From IMG/VR virus record IMGVR_UViG_3300010883_021048, positions 1-64,000 of that record: a stretch of DNA of 64,000 nt, one strand, 5' to 3'. The translations under genes and the position numbers were made by a program. Positions 52,857 through 61,823 of the stretch are shown piece by piece (within the stretch, counting starts at the first letter, position 1; every line of letters begins with the position of its first letter). Source of the stretch: a virus. The notes below the pieces were generated by a model. It made no database searches and was not told the DNA's origin. It worked only from the letters and a program-made list of their open reading frames with translations.

Positions 52857-54109
52857 GGCTCTAGTTCTAGTATAGCTTTGACATTATCTATGGACTTTCT
52901 ATCTTGTTGCGCTCTTTTTATAGCTTTTTGCGCTTCAATTTGTGGTAGATATTCTACAGGATATTTTTCATCCATCTTAATAATACCTTGCTGCGCACAT
53001 TTTGAAAAGTAAGTAAAAAATCCTGCAACCCTATCTTCTATAAGACCTTTCTCAGATTCGTCAAATTGTAAATGCAGCGATACATTCCTAGCTGACATTC
53101 TAGCTATTCTTTCAGACAAAATATCACGTACATCCGTAACTCTTTCTTTCTCTAGAAGATCTTGAAGTCTCATACGACTTCTTGTGGCTCTGAGTGATCC
53201 TTCATAATCTAGCATTATTCTAAGTGCACCATTTTTTGAGTCGTAAAAACAACTTTGTTCGCTATAATCATCTAACGCTATGCTACTTAATCTAATTCCT
53301 GTTTCATTAGACACTGGTACCACACCAGCTATAGAGCATACATCCTTTATTTCATTTATAGAAAACAAAGAGTCTTCAAGAACAAAAGGTATAACATTCG
53401 TTTTTCCTTGCTGCCAGTTTACTAATAGTGTATTTGCAACATCATCTGAAAACGAAGATGCAATTATAACCACTTTGCTCTTTGTGTTGTACGACGCTTC
53501 TAATATATGATGAATTTCGCTAACTTCCACGACAGCGCCGGCGACAGGTATTATATGACAATCTTCTATATGCATCGTTGGAAAGTGGGGCTTAAAAAAT
53601 TTGTCAATTTTGCATAATGTTCTAAACCCTTCGATCATTTCCGTGTAAGGTTTAAACTCTCCATATCCTAACTGCTTGGTGGATATACAACCTGTCGTAC
53701 CGGCCTTGTACAGGGCCTCTAAAAGCACACCCATATTTTCCTGTAGGAACTCATCATTATTTCGCTTAAGCCCTCTGTGTAGCGTTTCTGAGCTTATCCT
53801 ACTATGTACAGTTTCCAGTTTTGGACTTGTATCTGTAAGTGTTTGAAAGTAGAGAGGTAACGCAAACGGACATGTCTTGTTAATAGAGTTGATACTCGAT
53901 ATAAGAAGCTTATTAAGGGTTGGGGAACCTTCAAGCTCGCTACTAAGAAATAGTCTGAATGAATCGTTCCATCCTAAACTATATATTTTAGTACTTGTTA
54001 TTAGAGACTTTTCTCTGCTATCGACTCTTTTTTTGAAATCATGTATGTGGTTATATAGCTTTTTTTTTGAAGCGTCTAGCTGACAACCGATGATGATTTT
54101 ATTTTGCAT
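52853..54109 (-). CDS. Divergent GroEL-like protein lacking ATP-site motifs (418 residues)
   Basis: Residues of about 134-378 are colinear with the intermediate and apical domains of GroEL. KAGTTGCIST matches VGKEGVITV. MIEGFRTLCKIDKFFKPHF matches the VEGMQFDRGYLSPYF block. ILEASYNTKSKVVIIA then NTLLVNWQQGK matches the VLE-x(5)-KPLLIIAEDV and ATLVVNxxRG blocks, and IKDVCSIAGVVPVSNETGIRL matches DIAxLTGGxVISEExGxxL. DILSERIARMSARNVSLHL corresponds to L-x-E-R-x-A-x-L-x-G-x-V-A-x-I. The first 130 residues are a reduced equatorial part without the DGTTT nucleotide motif, and the C-terminal equatorial half is absent (GroEL is about 548 residues). It may fold or hold phage proteins or modify the host chaperonin. 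Confidence 0.7.
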   Translation of the reverse strand: MQNKIIIGCQLDASKKKLYNHIHDFKKRVDSREKSLITSTKIYSLGWNDSFRLFLSSELEGSPTLNKLLISSINSINKTCPFALPLYFQTLTDTSPKLETVHSRISSETLHRGLKRNNDEFLQENMGVLLEALYKAGTTGCISTKQLGYGEFKPYTEMIEGFRTLCKIDKFFKPHFPTMHIEDCHIIPVAGAVVEVSEIHHILEASYNTKSKVVIIASSFSDDVANTLLVNWQQGKTNVIPFVLEDSLFSINEIKDVCSIAGVVPVSNETGIRLSSIALDDYSEQSCFYDSKNGALRIMLDYEGSLRATRSRMRLQDLLEKERVTDVRDILSERIARMSARNVSLHLQFDESEKGLIEDRVAGFFTYFSKCAQQGIIKMDEKYPVEYLPQIEAQKAIKRAQQDRKSIDNVKAILELEP

Positions 54110-54124
54110 ATTATACCGGTTCTG

Positions 54125-54409
54125 CTAGTGAACGCTAGGATCATACTTCTTATTCTTATTTAACACTTCTTTTTTTGTTGCATTAAAAAGCTTAGATAGC
54201 GCTTGACCGAGCTCTTCTGCTTGCTCATTTAGCAATTTTGCAGTTGACTCAACCTCTTGTTGTTTTTCTTTCTTTTCTTGGATCTGTAAGGCTAATCTTA
54301 CGAAAGCTATTACAGCGCTCCCACCTGCAAGAGATAGTCCCCAGGTGAGGCTTTGGAAAGATATTACTCCGGCGAACAATAAGAATAACTCTGGATAACC
54401 GACTTTCAT
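54125..54409 (-). CDS. Small membrane protein with cytoplasmic coiled coil (94 residues)
   Basis: Residues 7-42 contain two hydrophobic stretches (ELFLLFAGVISFQSL and SLAGGSAVIAFVRLAL), probably a hairpin of two membrane helices. The remaining half is a charged, heptad-patterned helix (EKKEKQQEVESTAKLLNEQAEEL). A holin or spanin-like role is conceivable, but no diagnostic feature is seen. It lies nine bases after the PrkA stop in the same operon. Confidence 0.55.
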   Translation of the reverse strand: MKVGYPELFLLFAGVISFQSLTWGLSLAGGSAVIAFVRLALQIQEKKEKQQEVESTAKLLNEQAEELGQALSKLFNATKKEVLNKNKKYDPSVH

Positions 54410-54418
54410 TTTGTCTCC

Positions 54419-56350
54419 TTAGCTGTCACGCCAGAGGTTGTTACTAGCGTATACTAGAATCTCCTCAGCTGACTCAGCTGTATAACCATATTCGTCTATC
54501 AGCGTTTGTACCATAGAAGAATATTTTTGCTTTTGTTCATCGTCTCTAGTCTTTGACTTTGTAACGATTCTTGCTAAGTCTTTTACAGAAGTTATTAAAT
54601 AGGTCTCGATGGCTTCTTTAAGTGGCTCGTATGAAGTGTAATCAACGATCTCACTTCTTCTCATTTTAGAAAACATGTATGCTGTTACATCTGCACGAAA
54701 GCCGTCTTTACCAGATCCACTAACACCGATTGTTGACTCTATAGATCTCATAAAGTTTTCATCAGGAGTCATTTCTTCGTTAGTAACCCTATCTTTCATC
54801 TTACCCTTAGTTGTATACGCTTCTGCATTATCAAGATAGTTCTCGAATATTGCTTGAGCTTGCTCTTCGTACGCCGTTATAAATGCCTTCGCGATTTCAT
54901 TCTCTAGAATCTTAAGATATTCGTTTCTTACAACATTTCGAATTAATTCAAGACATCTTTCTTGGAATTCTCTATCTACAATTTGATCCTTGACCTGTTT
55001 GATCAATGAGTCCATAATAGAGATAGGAGTAATATAAGCTTTGTCTGAGTCACTTAAAGCGTTATCAACAGCCTTCATTATAAATCTAGTTGATATACCA
55101 TTCATGCCTTCTAGAGGAGCTTCATCCCTAAGATCCCTAATGTCTATTTTCTTAACTCGTCCCTTTTCAACAACTTCTTCGCCATTGTAGAGCTTGAGCT
55201 TTGTCAATAGATCACACTTTTGGCTTTCTTTGAGTCGACTTAAGATGGAGAACATCGAAGCAACCCTGATCGTGTGTGGTGCAATATGGGCTTTAAAGTT
55301 TGACCTAGACAATATCTTCTTGTAGATCTTAATCTCTTGTTCCAACTCTAACACGTAGGGTACATTAACCTTTACGACACGGTCAAGGATTGCTTCATTA
55401 GTGTGCTCGCTCTGAAAACGATTCCACTCTGATTCGTTACAATGCGCTAAGATAACTCCATCGAAGTACAGCATGTCGTGCTTACCGGGTGACGGAACCC
55501 TCTTCTCCTGTGTCGCAGTAATTATTGTGTGGAGAAATTCAATCTCATTCTTAAACACTTCTACGAGCTCTACAATACCTCTGTTACCAACGTTGAATGC
55601 ACCGTTTAGGGATAACGCTCTAGGGTCATCTTCAGAGTATTTATCAAGCTTAGAGATATCCTCAGAACCAATCAGTACTGAAACGTCTTGACTGTTCGCG
55701 TCCATCGGAGGAACTGATGCAACTCCTCTACGAGCTCTTTGAGAAAATGTTGTTTCAGATACCTTGAACTGCTCGTATTGTCCATCATAGTTTTCAAAGA
55801 GGAGATGTCGTGCAACTGGAGATAAGTCTCCTTCTATATGTACACCTAACATTTCGCCAAACTTATCTCTTAACGATCTAGGTAACAATTGCAACGGCTC
55901 ACCACGCTGAGGATCTCCATCAAGGTGATAGTAGGGCTGACCATCAAGAGACTTCTTAATGTGTTCAGTAAGCGCAGACTTTCCAGCCCCAACAGGACCC
56001 ATTAGTAAAAGTACTTGTCGGCTTTCTTCACCCTTAAGAGCTGCAGAACGTAGGTATCGCATTAATTTAGCGATGACGTCCTCCATACCAAAAAACTCTT
56101 CCTGGAAATAGTCGTATGTTCTTACGTTATCCCCGTTAAAAAGCTTATGCTTACGTGGATCTGAATCTTCCATCCTTCCAACACCGAAGGACGTAATTGA
56201 ATCGAATAGTCTTTTATGAGCATGATCAGCAATCTCTGGATCATTTTCTACTAAAGCCAAGTATTCAAGGAACGTGCCCTTAAACTTCTTAGTCTTCTTT
56301 TGTTGTCTTTGCTCTTTTATTATATCTAAATAGTTGTTTTTCTTGGACAT
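54419..56350 (-). CDS. prkA: PrkA (YeaG) serine protein kinase / AAA+ ATPase
   Basis: The 643 residues match full-length PrkA. The N-terminal TFLEYLALVENDPEIADHAHKRL region is family-typical. Walker A GPVGAGKS is at 118-125, with YYHLDGDPQRGEPLQLLP, then the PrkA block GNRGIVELVEVFKNEIEFLHT, the DGVILAHCNESEW segment, and the C-terminal kinase-like half. In bacteria PrkA phosphorylates proteins under starvation and, in E. coli, works with YeaH and YcgB. It lies downstream of SpoVR by 12 bases as the third gene of the trio. No truncation or lost key residue is seen. Confidence 0.93.
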   Translation of the reverse strand: MSKKNNYLDIIKEQRQQKKTKKFKGTFLEYLALVENDPEIADHAHKRLFDSITSFGVGRMEDSDPRKHKLFNGDNVRTYDYFQEEFFGMEDVIAKLMRYLRSAALKGEESRQVLLLMGPVGAGKSALTEHIKKSLDGQPYYHLDGDPQRGEPLQLLPRSLRDKFGEMLGVHIEGDLSPVARHLLFENYDGQYEQFKVSETTFSQRARRGVASVPPMDANSQDVSVLIGSEDISKLDKYSEDDPRALSLNGAFNVGNRGIVELVEVFKNEIEFLHTIITATQEKRVPSPGKHDMLYFDGVILAHCNESEWNRFQSEHTNEAILDRVVKVNVPYVLELEQEIKIYKKILSRSNFKAHIAPHTIRVASMFSILSRLKESQKCDLLTKLKLYNGEEVVEKGRVKKIDIRDLRDEAPLEGMNGISTRFIMKAVDNALSDSDKAYITPISIMDSLIKQVKDQIVDREFQERCLELIRNVVRNEYLKILENEIAKAFITAYEEQAQAIFENYLDNAEAYTTKGKMKDRVTNEEMTPDENFMRSIESTIGVSGSGKDGFRADVTAYMFSKMRRSEIVDYTSYEPLKEAIETYLITSVKDLARIVTKSKTRDDEQKQKYSSMVQTLIDEYGYTAESAEEILVYASNNLWRDS

Positions 56351-56362
56351 TTTTTCCCCAAA

Positions 56363-57667
56363 TTAAATTTCAAACGGTTCATCTTCTATTATAGTGTCTA
56401 GTTTCACTACATCACCCCATAAAACACTTATGTGATGACATACCGCATCGGCATAGTCTAGTTCAAGATCCCTACCATCATGCTCATGAATAAGACACAG
56501 TACATTCGATTCATCCACGTTATCAACCGCTATATAAGGAATACTATTACCTCCGACCTGTTTGATTAGGTCTTCTCTAATATTTTTCCATCCTTTTTCA
56601 TCTGACACGTCATCTACCTTGTACTCATCCTTGTGCAAAGAATAACTAAACAGCTCTAATTCTTCGCAATCTTCTTGAGTTAAGTATTGTCTTATGAAGC
56701 TTTCGTCGTTTAAAGATTCTCTAGCTATGAAGCATTCTTCAAGACCATGTCTTTCTTCAATTTTACGAAATAGGTGGAATCCTAAGTGATAGGGATTAAT
56801 GGATCCAGGATGAGGTCTTACAACCTCATTATGTGTTTTAAGGAATGGGATATGCATCGATGAAGGAAGCTCGAGCTCATGCATTAATCTATAATGCCAA
56901 TATGATGCCCACCCCTCATTCATTATCTTTGTCCTGATTTGAGGCATAAAGTAGTGTGCCTCCTCCTCGACAATAGATATTAACTCTCTCTGCCATTCCT
57001 CTAAATTAGGGCTATAATCTGCTATAAACGCTAGAATGTTTTCTTCTTCCTTTATAGGAACCCTATTTACATCCGGGAGCTGTGGTGCGTTATCGTGTAA
57101 GCCAGACTTTATTTCTTTGACAAGCTGCTCTCTCTGTTCTTTTTGAGGCATGTATCTGCTATATCTTCTAGGTATATTCATGGATAAAGCATGTGCTGAA
57201 TCTAGTATTTTTTCAACAGCAGCTACGCCTATACTCGGATCCTCTATTAGCTTATCAACATAGCGCTTGGCGTTTCGCATTCTTAGTATAATGTTCTCTG
57301 GATGAGTATGCTGAAACGTTCTGTTATTCTTAAAGAAGTCAGAGTGTCCAATACAGTGCGCCATGATTAACACTTGTAGATACATAGGATTTTCTTCCAT
57401 TAAGTAAGCTAAAGACGGATTACTGTTAATAATAAGCTCATATGGAAGGCCCGTCTGGCCAGTGTTATACATTAAATGTTGACGTTCAAATGATTTCCCG
57501 AAACTCCAGTGGGCGTAGTGCGATGGCATACCATGATATGCCATTGACCCGATCATCTCGAAGTAGTCGCACGTTTCGTAGGCCAACTCAAACCAGTCAA
57601 GTCCATGCTCTTTTGCCATACCACATAGTATGTCATCCCACTTTTTAATTTCTTCTAAAAATGTCAT
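56363..57667 (-). CDS. spoVR: SpoVR/YcgB-family protein
   Basis: Hallmarks include the N-terminal HGLDWFELAYETCDYFEMIGSMAYHGMPSHY, HWSFGKSFERQHLMY, GLPYELIINSNPSLAYLMEEN, AHCIGHSDFFKNN, and EGWASYWHYRLM with NPYHLGFHLFRKIEER. The 434 residues are shorter than YcgB (about 510) and SpoVR (about 470); the missing part appears to be the C-terminus. The fold resembles a metal-dependent enzyme (conserved His and Glu), but no reaction is established. Its start overlaps the YeaH stop by four bases. Confidence 0.92.
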   Translation of the reverse strand: MTFLEEIKKWDDILCGMAKEHGLDWFELAYETCDYFEMIGSMAYHGMPSHYAHWSFGKSFERQHLMYNTGQTGLPYELIINSNPSLAYLMEENPMYLQVLIMAHCIGHSDFFKNNRTFQHTHPENIILRMRNAKRYVDKLIEDPSIGVAAVEKILDSAHALSMNIPRRYSRYMPQKEQREQLVKEIKSGLHDNAPQLPDVNRVPIKEEENILAFIADYSPNLEEWQRELISIVEEEAHYFMPQIRTKIMNEGWASYWHYRLMHELELPSSMHIPFLKTHNEVVRPHPGSINPYHLGFHLFRKIEERHGLEECFIARESLNDESFIRQYLTQEDCEELELFSYSLHKDEYKVDDVSDEKGWKNIREDLIKQVGGNSIPYIAVDNVDESNVLCLIHEHDGRDLELDYADAVCHHISVLWGDVVKLDTIIEDEPFEI

Positions 57668-58833
57668 ACTTCACCCTTAAAAAAACTGTTAAATGCTCCC
57701 CAAATATCTTCTTTGCTAGCGATTGTAGCTGTCTTTAGTTTGTCGTTTGACATGTCGCTAAACAGCGCCCCTAAGCTAGAATCTCTAAGCCAAGCTAATC
57801 TTTCTTGTGACGGTTCAATTTCACAATAGCCATAGAATTGCATCTTATGTAAAGACGCGTCAATGGCCTCTTTAACATTATCATTATCTGTTGGCCAGTT
57901 GTCTCCGTCAGAAGCGTGGAATGTGTATATGTTCCATGACGAAGGGTGATATCGTGAGTCTATAATATCATTGACCATCTTAATACCGGTTGAAGCTATA
58001 GTTCCACCAGAAGACCCTCTTTCAAAAAAGCTTTTTTCATCGACTTCGTAAGCTTGCGATTCATAGGCAACAAACACAATATCAACTTTGTCGTACCTTG
58101 ACCTTATAAAATGATAAAGCAAAAAGAAAAAGCTTCTTGATAAGAATTTTTTAGCAGTCCCCATAGATCCAGATATATCCATTAAGAAGAAGATTACTGC
58201 ATTGGACGTCTTCTTTTCTGTCACGGCGTAGTGCTTATATCTTAGGTCTTTCTCTATATACGAAAATGATTCTTCTGAGTCTTCCGACCTCTTACCGGAA
58301 AACTCATCTTTTTTCATACGCTTTATTCTCTGTATCGCAGACTTTTTCTTGTCTAGTCGAGGACGTATACCTTTTGATCTATATCCTCTGCGCTTTATCT
58401 TCTTAGACAAAACTTGGGAATTCTTCTTCTTCTCAAAGTTAGGGAGCTTTAGATCTTTAAACAGGTACTCTGCAACCTGATCAAGTGTAAGCTCTACCTC
58501 ATAAAATTCTTCGCCTGCTTCGTTTCCTGGCTTACCTGGTTTACCTTGGCCTTTCTTTTTTTCTTTTTTGCCAATAGTCTGACCACGTTGCACATCATTA
58601 TTCTCACCGGATCCAACAGAGTGTCTTCCATTATCTCCGTATACAAACCTATATTCTTTAATTCCCCTAACGGGTATCTTAAACTTCTTCTTGCCACTTT
58701 CGCCAATTATTGATTCTTCTGCGACAATGTTATGAATACCTTCTTTAATTGCTTTTTCAATCTTTTTACGATGCCGCGCCCGATCACCTGCTGACCGGTC
58801 TGCTATCGTTTTATGTTTTTTGAATATAGACAT
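57664..58833 (-). CDS. yeaH: YeaH-family (DUF444) protein with VWA domain
   Basis: The protein has 389 residues. The DUF444 N-terminus (DRSAGDRARHRKKIEKAIKE) is followed by a basic, Gly/Lys-rich linker (residues 85-105, EKKKGQGKPGKPGNEAG) and the VWA domain. The MIDAS site is D219, S221 and S223 in MDISGSMG, with the Thr in RGSSGGTIAS and Asp in HASDGDNW. In bacteria YeaH is a PrkA partner. The gene has an AAGGA Shine-Dalgarno. A weak TATAAT (58883-58878) lies 45 bases upstream within the end of the Nudix gene. Confidence 0.92.
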   Translation of the reverse strand: MSIFKKHKTIADRSAGDRARHRKKIEKAIKEGIHNIVAEESIIGESGKKKFKIPVRGIKEYRFVYGDNGRHSVGSGENNDVQRGQTIGKKEKKKGQGKPGKPGNEAGEEFYEVELTLDQVAEYLFKDLKLPNFEKKKNSQVLSKKIKRRGYRSKGIRPRLDKKKSAIQRIKRMKKDEFSGKRSEDSEESFSYIEKDLRYKHYAVTEKKTSNAVIFFLMDISGSMGTAKKFLSRSFFFLLYHFIRSRYDKVDIVFVAYESQAYEVDEKSFFERGSSGGTIASTGIKMVNDIIDSRYHPSSWNIYTFHASDGDNWPTDNDNVKEAIDASLHKMQFYGYCEIEPSQERLAWLRDSSLGALFSDMSNDKLKTATIASKEDIWGAFNSFFKGEV

Positions 58834-58871
58834 TCGTATCCTTGCTTATATAAGATATAACTATTCGGCCT

Positions 58872-59309
58872 CTATGTATTATAGCCATCCGCGTCCGCGG
58901 AATAAAAGTGCAATGCACTCGGTATTAAAAAATCTAGACATTTAGTACAAAAGTCATCCTTTGTTACCCACTTGAACCCAACATGTTCTATTATTCCTGT
59001 GTGGGGGTTGGCTATTATCATAGGTGTATTATCTGTGCTAGCGCAAAAGACCGATAATATACCACTCTTGTAAGGTAAAGAGTCAAACAACATGTCTGAG
59101 CCTTCGACAGTTATAGAGCATTCTTCAAAACACTCTCTTATCGCCGCTGTCAGTTCAGGCTCTCCAGGTTCTATTACTCCCTTTGGTATATCATATAGCC
59201 CATCTTCTCTGATCAAAGCCAGCATTAAAGGCTCTGGAGGTACGGTAGACTCTTTTTTAAATAATAAGAATCCAGCTCCCTTCCTATGGTTACGTTTTAC
59301 TTCTCCCAT
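58872..59309 (-). CDS. Nudix hydrolase
   Basis: The Shine-Dalgarno GGAGG directly abuts an ATG at 59315, while the ATG at 59309 is at the normal six-base distance, so 59309 is taken as the start (145 residues). The Nudix box (GVIEPGEPELTAAIRECFEEC) keeps G-x5-E-x7-R-E-x2-EE; the final Gly position is Ser. The substrate is a nucleotide diphosphate linked to another group. A dinucleoside polyphosphate or sugar-nucleotide is plausible, but the family is broad. It overlaps the cupin gene. The YeaH operon follows. Confidence 0.85.
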   Translation of the reverse strand: MGEVKRNHRKGAGFLLFKKESTVPPEPLMLALIREDGLYDIPKGVIEPGEPELTAAIRECFEECSITVEGSDMLFDSLPYKSGILSVFCASTDNTPMIIANPHTGIIEHVGFKWVTKDDFCTKCLDFLIPSALHFYSADADGYNT

Positions 59310-59640
59310 AATCATCCTCCAGTCTAACTACATCATCTAAGTAGTTGGTACTAACTTCAATTACCTTCACATATGACTTATCTGTTGCCCCAAACCGATG
59401 TATGGTACCTACCGGGATGTGTAATGATTGTCCTGGGAAAAAACGGTGCTCAACGTCATTTTCGTCGTAGTTAATGAGCACGCCTTCTACAACATAGATT
59501 GTTTCTTCTTTTTTCTGGTGGTACTGCTTGGATAATCGTGCTCCAGGATTTATACAGATCAACTTACCAACATAGCTGTTAGTGTTTGCCCATATCTCTT
59601 CGTATCCCCACGGCTTATCTATTGTCTTTTTTTTACTCAC
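59290..59640 (-). CDS. Cupin of the mannose-6-phosphate isomerase type II family
   Basis: The 116 residues correspond to the isomerase domain of the bifunctional ManC/WbpW enzymes, without the pyrophosphorylase part. PWGYEEIW opens the domain. PGARLSKQYHQKKEE (metal ligands H41 and E46), YVVEGV, PVGTIHRFG (H81) and a RLEDDYGR end are diagnostic. It should interconvert fructose-6-phosphate and mannose-6-phosphate, feeding the PMM at 61824-62612. It overlaps the nucleotidyltransferase gene by eight bases. A stand-alone sugar-binding cupin is the alternative. Confidence 0.8.
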   Translation of the reverse strand: MSKKKTIDKPWGYEEIWANTNSYVGKLICINPGARLSKQYHQKKEETIYVVEGVLINYDENDVEHRFFPGQSLHIPVGTIHRFGATDKSYVKVIEVSTNYLDDVVRLEDDYGRSKT

Positions 59641-60121
59641 CTGTAGCTCCTACGAGTAATGATGAGCTTTGTACTTTACCTCCACCAACTCCTAAGACTA
59701 CTTCACACCCAATCTGTTCACATGTGTTCCATTCTGGAATTACCTTAGGATCGTCTCTGTCTCCGCCCTTGGTAAAATAATCTGGTTGAAACAGTAATAT
59801 GGCTGCATCAACAGTTTGACAGCCATCATACCATTCTACGGCTAAGTCCACTCCACCGATCCCAGCGACAATCTCTAGTCTTTCTTTTGCGATCATAAAT
59901 GGCTTTCCTTTTTTATCTATTAGGAATTGATCTCCGTTAACCAAGACAACAACTTTGCCGTTATTGTTTTGTGCCATTTCCGCGGTATGTTGTAGACATC
60001 TCAGGTGACCAATATGTAATGGATCAAACCCTCCTGATGTCATATAAATTTTATGACCAGATTCTTTCCACTCTTTTATTACTTTTATCGCTTCTGGATG
60101 AGGCTGAATTGTTGTGTCCAT
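59633..60121 (-). CDS. Nucleotidyltransferase, RfaE/HldE C-terminal type
   Basis: The protein has 162 residues. SGGFDPLHIGHLRCL contains the HIGH motif (36-39) of the cytidylyltransferase superfamily. VVLVNGDQFLIDKKGKPFM, ERLEIVAGI and FTKGGDRDDPKVIPE match the adenylyltransferase half of HldE/RfaE, which forms ADP-heptose from heptose-1-phosphate. Short relatives use other sugar- or polyol-phosphates. It is not a mannose-1-phosphate guanylyltransferase (no GMP motifs), so a GDP-mannose pyrophosphorylase is still missing in this window. TTTCCA-17-TATAAT (60175-60147, minus) is a possible promoter. Confidence 0.78.
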   Translation of the reverse strand: MDTTIQPHPEAIKVIKEWKESGHKIYMTSGGFDPLHIGHLRCLQHTAEMAQNNNGKVVVLVNGDQFLIDKKGKPFMIAKERLEIVAGIGGVDLAVEWYDGCQTVDAAILLFQPDYFTKGGDRDDPKVIPEWNTCEQIGCEVVLGVGGGKVQSSSLLVGATGE

Positions 60122-60142
60122 TTTAGTCTCCCTTCTTTCTCT

Positions 60143-61771
60143 TTATATTATACTGTTCTTAAAATCACTTGGAAAAAACTGCTTGTTCCTAGAATAGAAT
60201 GTATCGAAATCTGAATCTAGAATATATGTAACAGCTGAATCGTCTTTTGATCTAACCGACCTACCTACAGATTGTACAATTGTTTTAGCGGTCTGTAAAG
60301 AATACCACCACTTCCACTTATTCATTTTTTTTCTGATCAGTTTATCTCCAAGGTATGGGTATGGTACTTTACATATAATCTGAAACCGACTTAAGTCTCC
60401 CTTGAGGTCTATACCTTCCGACATCGACGGAGATATTAACACGGTAGCAGTCTTAGATTTCTTATGCTTCTCTAAAATTATATCCCTGTTATCTGATCCG
60501 TGGATTAGTAGCCTAGAGCTTCTTATATTATTCTTTAAAAAGTGTGCAACTTTGTAAGAGTGACAATGTATTATACCCTTATCATTCTTGTGTTGTTTTA
60601 GTATAGCTTTAACGGCATCCACCATTCTAGGTAATGTCTCACCGATGTTTGATGAATTCATCTTTCCGATGCCGCTATAAATAATGGGCCTGTTCTCTAC
60701 AGGGAACGGAGACCTTAAGCTGATAAATGCGACTTGATCTGTAGGAATACCCACACACTCTATAAACGCATCTTTATCAAGGATAGTCGCACTCATCATG
60801 ATCACTACATCTCCGTAGCTGTACAGCATTTCGTCTGCATATGGTGCGATGTCAATAGGCTTAAATTGAACTTTCTTACTAGTGTATTTATCACCCTCTA
60901 TCTCGTTCATAATCCAATTATCTTTGTTGTATAGCTCTAGAAATCTACGTACCTTACACACATGCTTATCTAGCATATCATATTTTTTAGCTATAGAAGC
61001 AAATTCACCACTCTTTATTTTGTCTTGTAATCCTACATACTTCTCTAGCATCTTGCTTAAGTGTTTGAGCTTTGAAGAAATTGTGGTCATGTATGTGTCA
61101 CTAACCCACTGGATATATTGGAATTGTGTCATCCCGGTTGGGAGCCTAAAATTAAGAAAAGATTGACAGAACTTATCTGTTATTGTAATTTCAATAAACT
61201 TGCTAAGTTCAGAATCTATGTTATGCGCCTCATCGATAACCATAACTTGCTTTGGTAATAGCTTACCAGAGTATTGCGTCTCCGCAAGGAAATAAGGGAA
61301 ATTCGTAACTCCCTCCGAGCCGCCGATAAAGCTTTCCTTAGCCTTTCTATAGACACAATTAAATGAGCATGATTTCCAGAAGGAAGTACTCTTATCAGCT
61401 GTCTTTAAAGCCCTCAGGCTTTCCCCACATGAGGTCTTTCTATTAAAGTTGCATGTATAGTTGGATGATGATTTAATAGACTTCATGGGACCCTTGAAGC
61501 CTCCAAAGTCTTTAACATACTGATCTTGCAAGATCTTCTGTGTTGTTAAAAAGTAAGATCCAGACTCTTTATTCGTCGGCGTTGTTGTATCATTATACAA
61601 ACACCGAGCCACTGTCAATCCGATAGCGCTCTTACCGACCCCTGTACCGGCCTCAATGATTATAAACTTCTTACCCTCTTCTTTGATCGACCTAAGAGCG
61701 AAATCAATTGCCTCTTGTTGCTGGTCTCTAATAGAGGAATAAGGGAAAAACTTCTTAATATCTTGAGTCAT
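60143..61771 (-). CDS. DinG/XPD-type Fe-S DNA helicase
   Basis: Two ATGs are near the start. The one at 61777 directly abuts AGGAG; the one at 61771 is six bases after it and is preferred (542 residues). Walker A AGTGVGKS, four cysteines (C107, C115, C135, C139, with this start) in the usual Fe-S region, a DEAH box (VIDEAHNID), and late motifs SATILDKDAF, HCHSYK, SMSEGIDLKGD and QSVGRSVRSKDD are all present. It is a 5'-3' superfamily 2 helicase likely used in replication or repair of R-loops or G4. The length is shorter than E. coli DinG (about 716), like many phage members. Confidence 0.88.
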   Translation of the reverse strand: MTQDIKKFFPYSSIRDQQQEAIDFALRSIKEEGKKFIIIEAGTGVGKSAIGLTVARCLYNDTTTPTNKESGSYFLTTQKILQDQYVKDFGGFKGPMKSIKSSSNYTCNFNRKTSCGESLRALKTADKSTSFWKSCSFNCVYRKAKESFIGGSEGVTNFPYFLAETQYSGKLLPKQVMVIDEAHNIDSELSKFIEITITDKFCQSFLNFRLPTGMTQFQYIQWVSDTYMTTISSKLKHLSKMLEKYVGLQDKIKSGEFASIAKKYDMLDKHVCKVRRFLELYNKDNWIMNEIEGDKYTSKKVQFKPIDIAPYADEMLYSYGDVVIMMSATILDKDAFIECVGIPTDQVAFISLRSPFPVENRPIIYSGIGKMNSSNIGETLPRMVDAVKAILKQHKNDKGIIHCHSYKVAHFLKNNIRSSRLLIHGSDNRDIILEKHKKSKTATVLISPSMSEGIDLKGDLSRFQIICKVPYPYLGDKLIRKKMNKWKWWYSLQTAKTIVQSVGRSVRSKDDSAVTYILDSDFDTFYSRNKQFFPSDFKNSII

Positions 61772-61823
61772 GTACATCTCCTAATCTTCCTAATTTTAAC
61801 AAGATCTTAAAAGATTTACAACA

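Noticed and set aside
54125-54409. Holin
   Set aside because: Two short hydrophobic segments and a long coiled tail fit many small membrane proteins. No endolysin or spanin gene lies next to it.
54419-58833. Bacterial chromosomal origin for the window because of PrkA, SpoVR and YeaH
   Set aside because: The operon is embedded between phage-like genes (PhoH, helicase, fibre and baseplate genes) with the same packing, strand and overlap style.
59633-60121. Mannose-1-phosphate guanylyltransferase
   Set aside because: The motifs (HIGH, TKGGDR) are those of the HldE cytidylyltransferase superfamily. GMP signature motifs are absent.
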